NCBI GenBank assembly: GCA_026686845.1
Contig: JAIVEN010000014.1
Span: 7,674,001 to 7,738,000 of the forward strand
Origin: Adenanthera pavonina
Taxonomy: Eukaryota; Streptophyta; Magnoliopsida; Fabales; Fabaceae
Length of the DNA stretch: 64,000 nt
Reading direction: 5' to 3'
This document shows positions 48,617 through 60,808 of this stretch, piece after piece. The notes under the pieces are model-generated. The model had not been told where the DNA came from and made no database searches. It saw only the letters and a list, made by a program, of their open reading frames with translations. Positions within the stretch are counted from its first letter, which is position 1. Every line of letters starts with the position of its first letter. The position numbers and the translations under genes were made by a program.

Positions 48617-51486
48617 TGAGCAAAATATAATAAATAATAAAATTATTTATCAATATATATTGTGTGAGAAAGAATTTATTGATCTATATTAATACAAATT
48701 GATGATCAGAAAATCAACGAACGCGTTGTGAATAAATCGTTCAACAGATACATGGCTTTTTTTAAATAAAAAAGAAAATCGATTGGTAGCTAATCGACTT
48801 ATTGATAAATGAATAGTGGGATAAAATGTCTCAAGTAAGTTGATTAATTATTAATCGACTTGCTTTTATTTTTTTTTTTATTTTGTTCAGCAGACTTATT
48901 TTTTTTTTACATATATATATATATATATATATATGTATGTTCCCTTCCGTTACGATAATAAGACGGATTTTTTTTACAGAATTTTATTTTAAAAAATTAG
49001 GAATATAATAAATTATTTTTAATATAATAGATTATTTTTAATATGATAAAAATTCTTTAATTACTTTATAATATAATATAAGATAAATGAAGTAACAACA
49101 ATATAATAATTTAATGTGTATAATGATTAGAATTAATGATTTTTATAATTATGAAAAAATAATAGTTTAAAAAATAAAAAAATTGGGATTCATAAGTTAA
49201 TCAATTTTTTTAAATAAAGAAAGTAAGTCCATTGTGTAAGCCATTAACTTACTAATGAGTAATTTTTTAAAAAAGAAAAAGATATTTCAATACATGTAAT
49301 AAAAAATATTTCCAAATCATTAGTTTTAGTTGAAGAGTTAATTTATCTCAATTAAAAATTTAATTTATATGACATGGAAATTTTTAAATTAGGTTCTAAA
49401 TAAGAAATATTATTAGTTCTGGGTAATTAGCTATTATTTTCTCCTTTTTTTTTCATTACCATTCAAAAGCCCCATCGAACTTGCTCTTATTTTTTTTTTT
49501 AAATAATTTTATTTTAATGAACTTTCTTCTATTTTTTTTAAATTTTTTTAGACATTATTTTTCTATCTATTTCAGGTAATTTTTTTCACATAATATATAA
49601 TAATTTATTATTTTTACCCCTTATTTATTATATTATTAGTTTTAATTGAAGAGTTAATTTATCTCAAGTAAAAATTTAATTTATATGACATGAAAATTTT
49701 TAAATTGGGTTCTCATTAGGAAATATTGTTACTTTTGAGTAATTACCTATTGTTTCCCCCTTTTTTTTTTACCATTCAAAGCAAGTCGATTGGGTACCCA
49801 ATTCACTTGCTTTTATTTTTTTAATAAATAAATTTTATTTTAATAAACATTTCTTTTTTTTATTTTATTTTTTTAGAAATCACCCGTCTATCTATCTGAC
49901 ACGATTTTTTTTCTCAAAATATATGTAGTAATTTATTAGTTTTATTCCTTATTTATTATATTATTAATGTTGTAAATTATGTTATATTTAATGAAATGAG
50001 TGAACTTAATAAAAGTAAAATTTGAAATTTTTATTTTTTTTAATTTAAAAATGTAATAAATATTTCTTAATATACGTAAAATTTCTCTTATTATTTTATA
50101 ATATGAGACAAAGAGAGTAATAAAAATATAATGATTTTGTTTGTATAATGATTAGAATAAATTATTTTTATAATAAAAAGAAAAAAATAGTTTATAATAA
50201 AAATTATAACTAATTTATTATTAGGAGATAATTTTTGGTAAATAAATCTATTAAATATCAAATAGTGTTTTTTTATTTTTTTAAAAATAAAGGTGATTTC
50301 TAAAAAAATAAAAAATAAAAAAAAATCGTCATTAAAATAAAATTTACCCAATCGACTTGCTTTGAATGGTATAAAAAAAAATGGGGAAACAATAGGTAAT
50401 TACCAAGAACTAACAATATTTTCCAATCAGAACCCAATTTAAAAATTTTCATGTCATATAAATTAAATTTTCAGTTGAGATAAATTAACTCTTCAATTAA
50501 AATTAATAATATAATAAATAAAGAATAAAAATAATAAATTATTATATATTATGTGAAAAAAATCACATGAAATAGATAGAAAAATGATGTCTAAAAATTT
50601 TTTTTAAAAAAATAAAAAAAATTTCATTAAAATAAAATTCATTTATTATTTATTAAAAAAAAAGAGAAACAACAGCTAATTACCTAGAACTAGTAATATT
50701 TCTCATTTAGAACCTAATTTAAAAATTTTCATATTATATAAATTAAATTTTCAATTGAGATAAATTAACTCTTCAACTAAAACTAATGATTTGGAAATAT
50801 TTTTTATTACATGTATTGAAATATCTTTTTCTTTTTTAAAAAATTACTCATTAGTAAGTCAATGGCCTACACAATGAACTTACTTTCTTTATTTAAAAAA
50901 ATTGATTAACTAATGAATCACAATTTTTTTATTTTCTAAACTATTATTTTTTTCATAATTACAAAAATCATTAATCCTAATAATTATACACATTAAATTA
51001 TTGTATTGTTGTCACTTTATTTGTCTTATATTATATTATAAAGTAATTGAAGGATTTTTATCATATTAAAAATAATCTATTATATTAAAAATAATTTATT
51101 ATATTCCTAATTTTTTAAAATAAAATTCTGTCAAAAAAATCTGTCTTATTATCATAACGGAACGGAACAGACATATATATATATGTGTGTGTGTAAAAAA
51201 AAAATAAGTCTGCTGAAAAAATTAAAAATAAAAAATAAAAGTAAGTCGATTAATAATTAATGGACTTGCTTGAGATATTTTATTCCACTGTTCATTCATT
51301 AACAAGGCGATTAGCTACCAATCGACTTTCTTTTCTATTTAAAAAAAAGTCGTGTATCCGTTGATCGATTTATTCGCAGCGCGTTCGTCGATTTTCTGAT
51401 TATCGATTTGTATTAATATAGATTGATAAATTCTTTCTGACACAACATATATTGATAAATAATTTATTTATTTTATATTTTGCTCA
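48617..51486. repeat. Long inverted repeat (about 2.9 kb, arms about 1.4 kb)
   Basis: The left outer border TTTGAGCAAAATATAA is mirrored by TTATATTTTGCTCAAA at the right border. Landmarks recur in inverse order all the way in: TAGCTAATCGACTT near 48790 versus AGCTACCAATCGACTT near 51310; the CGTTACGATAATAAGACGGA and (TA)n block near 48910-48965 versus 51120-51200; CATTAGTTTTAGTTGAAGAG near 49316 versus 50770; and CAAAGCAAGTCGATTGGGTA at 49777 versus its inverse at 50346-50365. The centre is near 50,060. Each arm also contains a direct duplication about 315 bp apart (49320-49450 and 49635-49765). No coding capacity. A transcript through it would fold into a very long hairpin. Confidence 0.85.
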
Positions 51487-51509
51487 AAAAATCTATATAT
51501 ACAACCCAG

Positions 51510-51529
51510 CTTCACAGGCCCCTGTGAAG
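51510..51529. repeat. Small perfect palindrome
   Basis: CTTCACAGG CC CCTGTGAAG, 9-bp arms and a 2-bp loop, just outside the right border of the long inverted repeat. Confidence 0.9.
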
Positions 51530-52168
51530 TTAAAAAACTATCAAAACGCACTACCGGCCAGAACGCGGTTCATGTTTCTACGATTTATATACTCCTTCCT
51601 CAACTGTATGTTATAACACATATTTTTTAAAAATTACTCATCCCATTCTTTTTATTAATCACGTTCTAAAAATTTTTTATAATTTTAAATATAAGTCATT
51701 TTTATAAATTTTTAGAATATTAAATACTTTCTTTTCAAAATACTCTTATTTAATTATGAGAGAAAATATGAATTATTTGAATTTATAGTATTTACTAAAG
51801 GATAAAGATAAAAAGCACATTAATTTGAAAACAATTTTAATGATATAATAAACTTTTCTTAGTTTTAATGGGTAGTTAGAAATGACTTACATAAGATTTT
51901 AAAATATACATTATTTTATAAAATTTATACATTATTTAATATTTATTTTTTATTTTTATTCTAATACAAAAAGAGTCATAAGGAGAGGTTAAAAAAATAC
52001 ATTTAACTTATGTTATAATTTAATAAAAATAATTTTGAAAAGTTCAGTTAATTTTTAAAAATATTAAAGTCTTTCACTAATTTTCTAGGTACGGATAATA
52101 TAAGTAAATATGGCTTATAATAAAAAAATAAAAAAAAATAATCCCTATTATGAAACGGGCACATTAGG

Positions 52169-52715
52169 TAAAGGTGATTATGGGCGGGCCGGGCCGGGTT
52201 TGACCCCTACCCGATGCCCGACCTGAAATGTATCGGGCCAGTACCGGGCTGGCCCGACACTATATATCTTTTTTTTAATTAAAAAATAAAAAAACTTATT
52301 TAATAATAAAAAATATATTTATTTATACTTAAAAATAGATTTTCTTAAAAGATAATCTTAGAAAAAAATAAAATTGTTCAAAATTTATGAATATTTAACA
52401 ATTATATATTATTTTTACATAAATATTAAGTTAAAAATTAATTCAAAATTTAAAAAAATTGAAACATTAAAATTTTAAAAAGTTTTGATAATACTTACAT
52501 AGTGAATGTATTATATTGGATACATAAAGAAAAAAAAATTCTACAAAAATCAATTAAGATATATAAAAATTAGAAAAAAATTTAAAATATATATATATAA
52601 GTCAGGCCGGGCTAGGGTTAGAGTGTTTAGGCCTAACCCTAGCCCGGCCCGATTAGCCCGAAGTGGTCTGGCCGGATCGGGCCAATCGGGCCTCGGGCTC
52701 CTATGTTCGGTTCTA
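52169..52715. mobile_element. hAT-type MITE with GC-rich ends, copy 4
   Basis: Same orientation as copy 1. The flanking 8-mers ACATTAGG (52161-52168) and GCATTAGG (52716-52723) differ by one base. Terminal repeats are worn (TAAAGGTGATTATGGGC / CTATGTTCGGTTCTA). A perfect 15-bp hairpin is preserved, with GCCGGGCTAGGGTTA at 52606-52620 pairing with 52634-52648. Confidence 0.8.
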
Positions 52716-52723
52716 GCATTAGG

Positions 52724-54400
52724 CTTTCGGCCAAAGATACTATTCATTCTAATAGCTATTACTTTCTCCTATTCCATTTATAAAAGAAAAAACTTACTTC
52801 ATAAGTAATAAGAAAATGAGTTAAAGTTAGTTAAAGATAATTAATTTATTTTAATTTTTTTATTTTATTCAAAATTACTTATACTTAATTAATTTCTCTC
52901 TCTCAATTCCTTCCAAGTATGTACCCTGTGACTCTTAATAGTGTTAATGGAGAAAAATAATTTTAGTAAAAAAAATTAATATAACATTAACTCTTTTTTT
53001 TACTCTTATAATTGGGATTATTAAAAGGAAAAATGTTTCCCTTATAAATAAGATCAAAGGAAAGATTAATTAGGCCATTTAGTTAAACTTAAAAAAGAGA
53101 TTTTGAGGTTGTGTGAAAAATAATTAATTATTTAGAGATTTCATAAATTAGTTTGTGTTTGACTAAAATAAAAATATATATTTTAAAATTATTTAGTAAC
53201 CTCAAAGATGAAAGAGAAAAATTTAAAATTTGTATTATGATATTTCGTTAGGGTAAATCTTGTTAATTTTATAATTTTATAAGGTTATTTTTATACTCTC
53301 TTGTTTTACAACTTTTTCTCTCTCTTCTAAAAAAAAATATGCAGAGAACTATTTTTTAAAATTTAATTATTTTTTTAAATTAAATAAAAATCCTAAAAAA
53401 TTTTAAAAGTGCATTTTTGTTATAAAAAATTAATATTTTTATGAAAATCTTTTACTCCCTCAAATATTAGGAATTTTTTAGAAAGTTGATTGGGTGTGAC
53501 TATTAAATTAGGGGTTTTTACGAAAAAAAATTCAATTAATGACAAATTTAAAATGACTACCTATGTTAACCATCTTTTTAATATTGATCAACTAATTATT
53601 TGCACCTTTAAATTTTTTTCGTGTTTATCTTATATCATGGTTCAGACCAATTTAGATCAAATTGGGTGGAATCTTTTTAGATGACAAACTCTACCGCCAA
53701 ATATTTAACATAGCTATATTCTCAAAACTTGAACTCGAGATCCCTAGTTAAATTAATACTACCTCTTACTAATTGAATAAAGTGCTCGATGGTTATTTGC
53801 AGTGTTGTCAAACAAGAACCAGCTGAACCGGTTGTGAACGGGTTCAAATTTTATTTTTTTAAATTTTTTTTAGTTTTTAAGATAAAATTGCAATTTTTTT
53901 AGAATAAAATATTTTTTCTTTTTATATTACAATATTATATAAGTATTATTATATATAATTATTAAAAATTATAAATTTACTTAATAAATAATATAATAAT
54001 TAATTGTTAGTTGACTATTTTGAACTTAAAATATAATTATAGATTAATATTAACTTATTTAGATTTAAATATTGAGTTATGAAACTTATTAATAATTTAT
54101 TTATTATAAATAATAAAATATTAATTTTATATTTTTTTTATTTAAAATTTTAATTAAATTATAAAATTTATTTAAATTTATTTTTTTATTTAAAATATTA
54201 TTAGTTCATCTAATGGTTAAATCATTAAGTCTTAAGTGTTCAAGGATGGTTCTATCCAATTTAATATCTAGTTCCGTTCTGACATCCTAGTCATCAGCAG
54301 CCTTATATTCCATACGGGAGCATTCACAGTAGTAATGGGTTATTATTATTATTATTTATATTTATTTATTATTTATTAATAATTAACTAAGATTTTTGGG
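52724..54400. other. Gene-free stretch with possible worn elements
   Basis: Around 53800-54290 a segment begins with GTTGTCAAACAAGAACCAGC and ends near CCGTTCTGACATCCTAG, resembling a decayed non-autonomous DNA element. I could not establish a target duplication. Confidence 0.3.
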
Positions 54401-55480
54401 TTGGGATGTTCGCAGGTACTGGGACATTTCAGTCCGACGCGGCTCGTTTCACGGGAAGATACATATCAGATCTAGCCGTTCCTGTACTGCCACGTGTTAA
54501 AATGCCAGTTCACTTTTGGGAAAAGTTGCCAACCAGCCCGGTAATAATGTGATTCACCACCCACCTGTTCAATTATAGGGACACGTGTCCAACCCTGAGA
54601 ACGTAGATATTTAATTTATTTCAAAGAATAAAAAATAGGGTTTTTCATTCTTTCAATTACTAAAAACGGAAACAAAGCACATTGAGCTAATTATAATTTT
54701 TCTCCTTTTATTTGAATTTTTAATACAAAATATTTATAAATGACACATTTAAATATAATAACAATATAAAAATAAATAAATCTTATATGCCACTATAATG
54801 GTATATTTCCGAAATTATGCTCTTTTTAAATACACAATTATGATTTTACTTAATAAAAAATCAGGAAAGTAAATATTGGTTGGTGGGGCCACCACCACCA
54901 GATGTGCAGAAAAAATCAGGAAGGTAAATATAAATATCTAGGGAGACGAGGGTGAGGAAGAGGAACCAACGGTTCAAAATGAGAAGCTCTGCAAATGGCA
55001 TGAAAAGGAGTTGTGAAGCAGAAAGGCCAACTTGCTCAAGCTGGCTCAACCCTCTCAATCTCATGACGAGAGCGACAACCATATCTAATCGACGGCTACA
55101 GTATCCTCACCCGGATCCCATTCCACGGTCCAGATTAGTTTCCTCACGCCCCCGCCCACGTATTTTCCCACTCCTCTTTATTACTATTATTTTTTTCAAA
55201 ATATTCGAATCCATCAGTCCCCGTTCGTACCTTGTCGTACTCGAAGGAAAATCAAGTGGAGTATTTTATGCTTATGTGATGGGACCATAATAATAATTAC
55301 TTCTATAATAAACAATATTTAATTTTTATTCTTAAAATGCGGTTTAGTCCTGAGCCGTCCCTGGGTCAATATGTGGGCCCAACGGCATTGGGAGTGAAGA
55401 ACGGCGACTGTGGGCACGGAGCGACCGCGAGGGAAATAGCTTTAAGTACGAAAATGAACAGGCAAAAAAGACGGTTGAGG
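54400..55480. other. GC-richer island with G-box-like words and unexplained open frames
   Basis: The composition rises above the surrounding desert. GCCACGTG (about 54490) and ACACGTGT (about 54581) are G-box-type words. On the minus strand, 55082 down to about 54930 encodes MVVALVMRLRGLSQLEQV followed by a hydrophobic LLILNRWFLFLTLV; the plus strand of the same stretch is also open. On the plus strand, 55337-55460 is GC-rich and open. No family is recognised. It could be a decayed gene, a non-coding RNA promoter or a small lineage-specific gene. Confidence 0.3.
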
Positions 55481-55524
55481 ATTTATAATAAAAATTATTA
55501 TCTCTTATTTTATATATATAATTT

Positions 55525-55800
55525 TTTATCTCAATTTTAAATATAAAATATTTTATAATATATAAGATAATATTTATTATATATTTTTAAAAAAATACTC
55601 TTATTTAATGTATTTAAAAAGAAAAAAAATTAAATAAGGATAGTTTTAAAAAAATATTAAAATTTTTAAAAAAATTAAGATAATTATTTAATTTTAATTA
55701 TAAATTTAAATTTACGTGATTTAATTAAAATAATCTTATATTAAGAACAAAAGAAATAATTTAGTTAAAATAATCTTATATTAAAAATAAATAGAAGTAT
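55525..55800 (+). mobile_element. Stowaway-like MITE family B, copy 6
   Basis: Worn copy with TAATATTTATTATATATTTTT, TTAAATAAGGATAGTTTTA, GTGATTTAATTAAAATAATC and TATATTAAGAAC in family order. Confidence 0.45.
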
Positions 55801-56382
55801 TTTCAAATGAACTGTGTCATCTAAGAATTCAATTTCTATATAATTTAAAATTTTTTAAATTAGATTCTAACTAAAAAATATTTTTACTTCTAGGTGGTAA
55901 ACTGTCCTGTTCCCAAAATGAATAAGAGTACTGTATGGCCCAAAATAAAAAAAATAAAAAAAAACTTCTGAGTACTCACTAATTGAGGAAGAGGCATTAG
56001 TAAAGGCACGTGTTGATGTGCACAATTACCAGGAGTGAAGATTTTTAGTTTGTCACGCCAAGCATGCTCCTTTTGTTGGTTCTATTTTTCCCCAATTACT
56101 ACATTCTTCGTCCCTTTATTTTTAATTTTCAAATTGATGGATACCCTCATTTGACATTCACTCTCCTTCCTTTAATTTTTTCTTCCAACACTTTCGCCTA
56201 TAATAAATTTAATGTGGACTTCTGTGCTTCATCTTTTGCCTTTCAGCTATAATGTCAAGATATCATGATCTGGTTATGTCAAGAAAATTCCTCAGTAGAT
56301 AAATAACCTATTTTTTTTTATTTTTAATCTTTATTTTTTATTAACTTTTAATGAAACATGTCTTAATCGATCCATGAATAGT

Positions 56383-56637
56383 ATTTCTAATATAAAATTC
56401 TTTTAACTGAATCACGCTAATTAAGAAGAGGAGTTAAGACTAATTAACTATCTTGATTTTTTCAAAAATCTCAATATTTTTTTAAAATTGCATTTATTTA
56501 ATCTCATTCTCATTCTCTTTACATATATTAAATAGAAGTCTTTTTTAGAAATATATAATAAAAATCACCTCATATATTGTAAAGGGTCTTATATTTAGAA
56601 TCAGGGCAAAAGGCCCTATATATAAGACCGGAAGGAG
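56383..56637 (-). mobile_element. Stowaway-like MITE family B, copy 7
   Basis: Inverted orientation. It has a well-kept outer end TATATATAAGACCGGAAGGAG followed by TA, with internal words TAATTAACTATCTTGATTTT and TTTATTTAATCTC. Confidence 0.65.
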
Positions 56638-56650
56638 TACTTAACACATA

Positions 56651-56966
56651 CTCCCTCTGGTTATTTTTATAGGGGACATTCTAGAAACTTTTTCTGATTA
56701 TTTTTATAAGAGATCTTGTATAGTATTTAATGAGATTTTTCCTATTTTGCCCTCATCATTTATTTTTTCTCATAAATTGTTATTAAACTTTTTGGATGAA
56801 AGAGGCACTCTCAATTGGTCAAATGATATTTAATGTGAATTGTATTAGCATATTAAATAAGGGTAAAAAAAGAATGTTTAGTTTTTTTTAGAATTTTAAG
56901 AAAATAACTAATTTCCTTAATCAACGTAAAGTAGTTGGAAGTCTCTTATAAAAAAATCGGAGGGAG
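56651..56966. mobile_element. Stowaway MITE, family D
   Basis: The left end CTCCCTCTGGTTATTTTTATA and right end TTATAAAAAAATCGGAGGGAG are inverted repeats flanked by TA on both sides. It is about 316 bp long and lies 14 bp from a family-B MITE. Confidence 0.75.
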
Positions 56967-57007
56967 TATTTTATATTGTATATTGATATATTTAATTTTA
57001 TAATATA

Positions 57008-57306
57008 CTCCCTCTAGTCCATATTATAAGGTGTGTGTGATCCATTTTTACGTCCATTAAGAAAGTTGAAAAACATTTTTAAATGTACCAAAAGTTTCAA
57101 ACTTGTACCTATTTATTGAGAAAATATTAAAATGATTAAAGTAAGCAATTTCCTATAAAATACCTGATTTTCATGAGTGATTATATTTGTAGGAGAAAGA
57201 AGCAACCAATTAAATATAATACGGGTAAAATTATCCATTTAAGTTCTTACATCTTATATTATGAAAAAAAAGGCTTCACACCTTATATTATGGACCGAAG
57301 GGAGTG
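57008..57306. mobile_element. Stowaway MITE, family E
   Basis: Left end CTCCCTCTAGTCCATATTAT, then AAGGTGTG; right end CACACCTTATATTATGGACC, then GAAGGGAGTG. Inverted repeats of about 28 bp flanked by TA on both sides. Confidence 0.78.
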
Positions 57307-59700
57307 TAATAAAAATATATTGTATTTTATTTTATAGATAAATTATAGTTACACTCTTCTCTAAAAAAATCTATATCATATTTATCTGATTTATAATAAA
57401 AGGATGTAATTATGCCTATTTTGATTAAAAAAAGGTTCATAAATTTAAAGACAGAGCGGGGAGAAGAAGGGGGTAGCTAAAAACTAATTAATGTACCGGA
57501 TCACAAATAATGTCCAGATGCACTATTGTACAGAGGTGTCAAATTGGAAACAAAAAAAGAAAACAAAATCAAAATATCTTTTTTTAATAAAGAAAGTAAT
57601 TTGTTGTCAATTACTTAGTTAATTATAAAAATGAAAATAACGTGAGAAATTATATGGAAATGTATTAGTGCATGCATATATACAGCAAATTGATAAATTT
57701 CTTTTTAGCAAAAGAGAATAATATGAATTATACATAGCTTTTATAGGAATGAAAAGAGCGAACACATGCAATCACGCAGCGAGAGTGAGGGAGAAAAGAG
57801 AAGATGGTCCCGGTGACAAATCACGTAATGTGTCGTGGAGAATTATGAATGATTAAATCAAACAAAGAGAACTTATAAGAAGAAAGTTCCAATTTATAGA
57901 ACCATGTTTAGAGGAAGAAACCAAACTATATGCATGATTTTCATAGAAGCCAACATGCATAACAAATCTCGGACGAGTGCAATAAAAAGTCGACTATGGA
58001 TCTTCTATAATCTTTATTGTAAACTTTTTATAAAATTCAAACCGGAAGAAAATAAGATAGTGTGTAAGAAAAAGAAATACTAAAACTTGATTTAGAGTTT
58101 CATTGCACAAAATACAAGCTGGTATAAAGCCACACTATACCTGATTCCTAGACGACAAAACAAAAAGCTGTCATTCTGCCAAGCTCTAATTTGAGTCGGA
58201 CCACTTTGTCATAAAATTCAACACAAAACCATAATCCATTCCGAACTTTCATCGTAAATCTTGAGTAATGTTTTAGTTTATGAATAATATAGCTTTTCTT
58301 AACATATATATTTTCTTTGTGTTACTTTAATTCTCAAATTACTCTTTTTATTTTATTTTATTTATTATTTTATAAAATTTTAAATGTCATAATTTATTTG
58401 TTGGATTACATTATGAATAAACTATTAATTAAATGATAGATGAAATATAAATTATATAATTTATTTAATATTTAAGTTAAGAATATTTTAATAAAGTATT
58501 ATTAAATTTTATGTTATTTAGTAATAATTTTGTTAAGTCGTGTGAAAAATATTAAAGTCGTAAATAAATGGAAAGGAGGAGTAAATAAATTTCCAGACAA
58601 GCGTGATTCAGCAGGTTTTGTCGAAGAAATCAATGAATGAATGAATGGATGAATCATCATATTCATCCTCATGAAAATGCACAATTCAACTAACGTATGC
58701 AACTTTGCCGGTAAAATCCCACATACTATGTACATAAAAATTTAAAACACCATGTGCACTGTCGCTAGTTTCCGCTAGCTCACACCACTTTTTGGCCCAC
58801 ATCGAAGAATTGTCAACAACGGACACAAAAGTAAAATCGTACATTCTTTTTTCTGGTTTAGACTATATCTTCCTGTTCACATGGTCTCAGCTTCCAATTT
58901 CTCTCTCTATAAATGAATAAAGGTGAACCCAATTTCTCTGCTGCCTTCACACTGTATGTTAAATAATTATAACGTTATCATATCTTACACTCAGGAATAT
59001 AGTTAAGATTTATTATTGGTAATGTTGTCGTTGAGGGAGGAAATAATAAGTATCAAGTAAATTTTAATACTTGTTAATGTAATTAAGGTGCTTTTGATAG
59101 CTTGAATTAGTTTATTAGCTAGCATGTGAATTTTGAAAAATATAACAATAGAGAATTAGGATTATTATGAACACAATATAGTAGGATATAACAACTGTGT
59201 ATAATTTTAGGGCGATTGTGGTGTAACTAACCTTTATTTATGATGAAAAGTCCAAACCCAAACCATATGGGGAGGGATCGTGAATGTTACATAAAGATGA
59301 CAGCAACAGCGTCCAAATTGGGCCATAATCAATATACTGTTTCACTTTAGTGGAGAAACTTTAGATCTACTTTTTTATGTTGCGGATAGACTACGAATTT
59401 TTTATTTGTTGATTTTTTTATTGTAATGAATATATCAATATGTATAAAATAAAATTTATGAGAATTCATGTGGTTCATTAGTGAATAAATAATATTATTA
59501 ACCTTAGAATTCCTACGGCTCACTTTTTTATGTAGTATATAAATTTTTTTATATACTGGATACACAATGATTATGATTTCAACAAAATTTAATGATCTTA
59601 AGTAAAATCTTTTTTCTTAATTGAAAACGAGACAAGAACCAGAGAGAGCGAGAGAAAATTAATATATATAACAAAATCAAATTATATCAATTAAGAGTCC
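57307..59700. other. Gene-free stretch
   Basis: No gene, RNA or clear element seen. Confidence 0.4.
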
Positions 59701-59918
59701 TCAACCCTTCTGACTGTAAGAATGAAGTTCTGTAGCTCGATCCCATGGTGGCTTGAGAAAAACATGAAAGCCGCTTCCGCAGTAGTGGGTTGACTCTGAA
59801 AGCTGATCAGCAACTGCATTGCCCTCCAAATCTACCTCCATGTAAGTCATTGCTTGCTTCAATAACATATAGTAATTACTATTACTTTCGGTTTCCCTGT
59901 GTGAAGTATATATGCTGC
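59701..59918 (-). other. Open fragment interrupted by a hAT insertion
   Basis: A minus-strand open frame ends at 59701 and reads AMTYMEVDLEGNAVADQLSE, then a CGSGFHVFLKPPWDRATE stretch. It runs up to the border of the hAT MITE at 59919. The EGNAVADQL phrase vaguely resembles RNase H ends of plant LINEs, but the rest does not, so I make no family call. Confidence 0.25.
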
Positions 59919-60480
59919 TAGGCTGAACATTCTTACCCGAGGTCCGGTCCGGTCCGACCACTTCGGGCCAAATTTCAGGCCGGGCTAGGGTTAGGGCCAA
60001 GCACTTAAACCCTAGCCCGACCCGATATATATATATATATATTTTTCTAATTTTTTATATATCTTAATTGATTTTTGTAGATTTTTTTTCTTTATGTATC
60101 TAATATAATACATTTACTATGTAAATATTATGAAAACTTTTTAAGGTTTTAATGTTTCAAATTTTTTTTGAAATTTTGAATTAATTTTTTAACTTAATAT
60201 TTATGTAAAAATAATGTATAATAATTAAATATTCATAAATTTTGAACAATTTATTTTTTTCTAAGATTATTTTTTAAGAAAATCTATTTTTAAGTATAAA
60301 TAAATGTATTTTTTATTATTAAATAAATTTTTTTTATTTTTTAATTAAAAAAAAAAGATATATAGTATCGGGCCAACCCGGTACTTGACCCGAAACTGAC
60401 CCGATACTAGTCCGAAATATTTCGAGCAAGGTATCGGGCCGGGGTCAAACCCGGCTCGACCCGGCCTATAATCACTCCTA
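59919..60480. mobile_element. hAT-type MITE with GC-rich ends, copy 5
   Basis: Inverted relative to copy 1. Perfect 8-bp target duplication TATGCTGC (59911-59918 and 60481-60488). Ends TAGGCTGAACAT / AATCACTCCTA. The CGGGCTAGGGTT..AACCCTAGCCCG hairpin is conserved. Confidence 0.85.
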
Positions 60481-60808
60481 TATGCTGCTTAACATCTCCA
60501 CATGCAACTACGCTTGAGTCACATTCCAAGATAAACTGATTAATTAATTAATGTCCGAGTTGCATGTTTCAAGCTTTAATTTCATTCGTTTGAAACATCC
60601 AACTACTACTAATAACAAAATCTTCTACATTTATTTGTACAATTGGATTCGGAGGCTAAGGCGGCGACAAGGGAGTGAAGTACTGAAGCTATCATTAACG
60701 TTTGAGTCCCCAGTCGTACAGTAAATCCGAACTCAACTCGGAGCATCCTCATAGGCCTTGTGGTTCTTCCGAAATGAAATTATGCTGATGCACATAAATA
60801 TGGGATAC

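Noticed and set aside
48327..48653. 108-codon frame upstream of the TPR gene
   Set aside because: It lies in the probable spliced 5' leader, shows no family similarity, and its N-terminal part is translated AT-rich promoter sequence.
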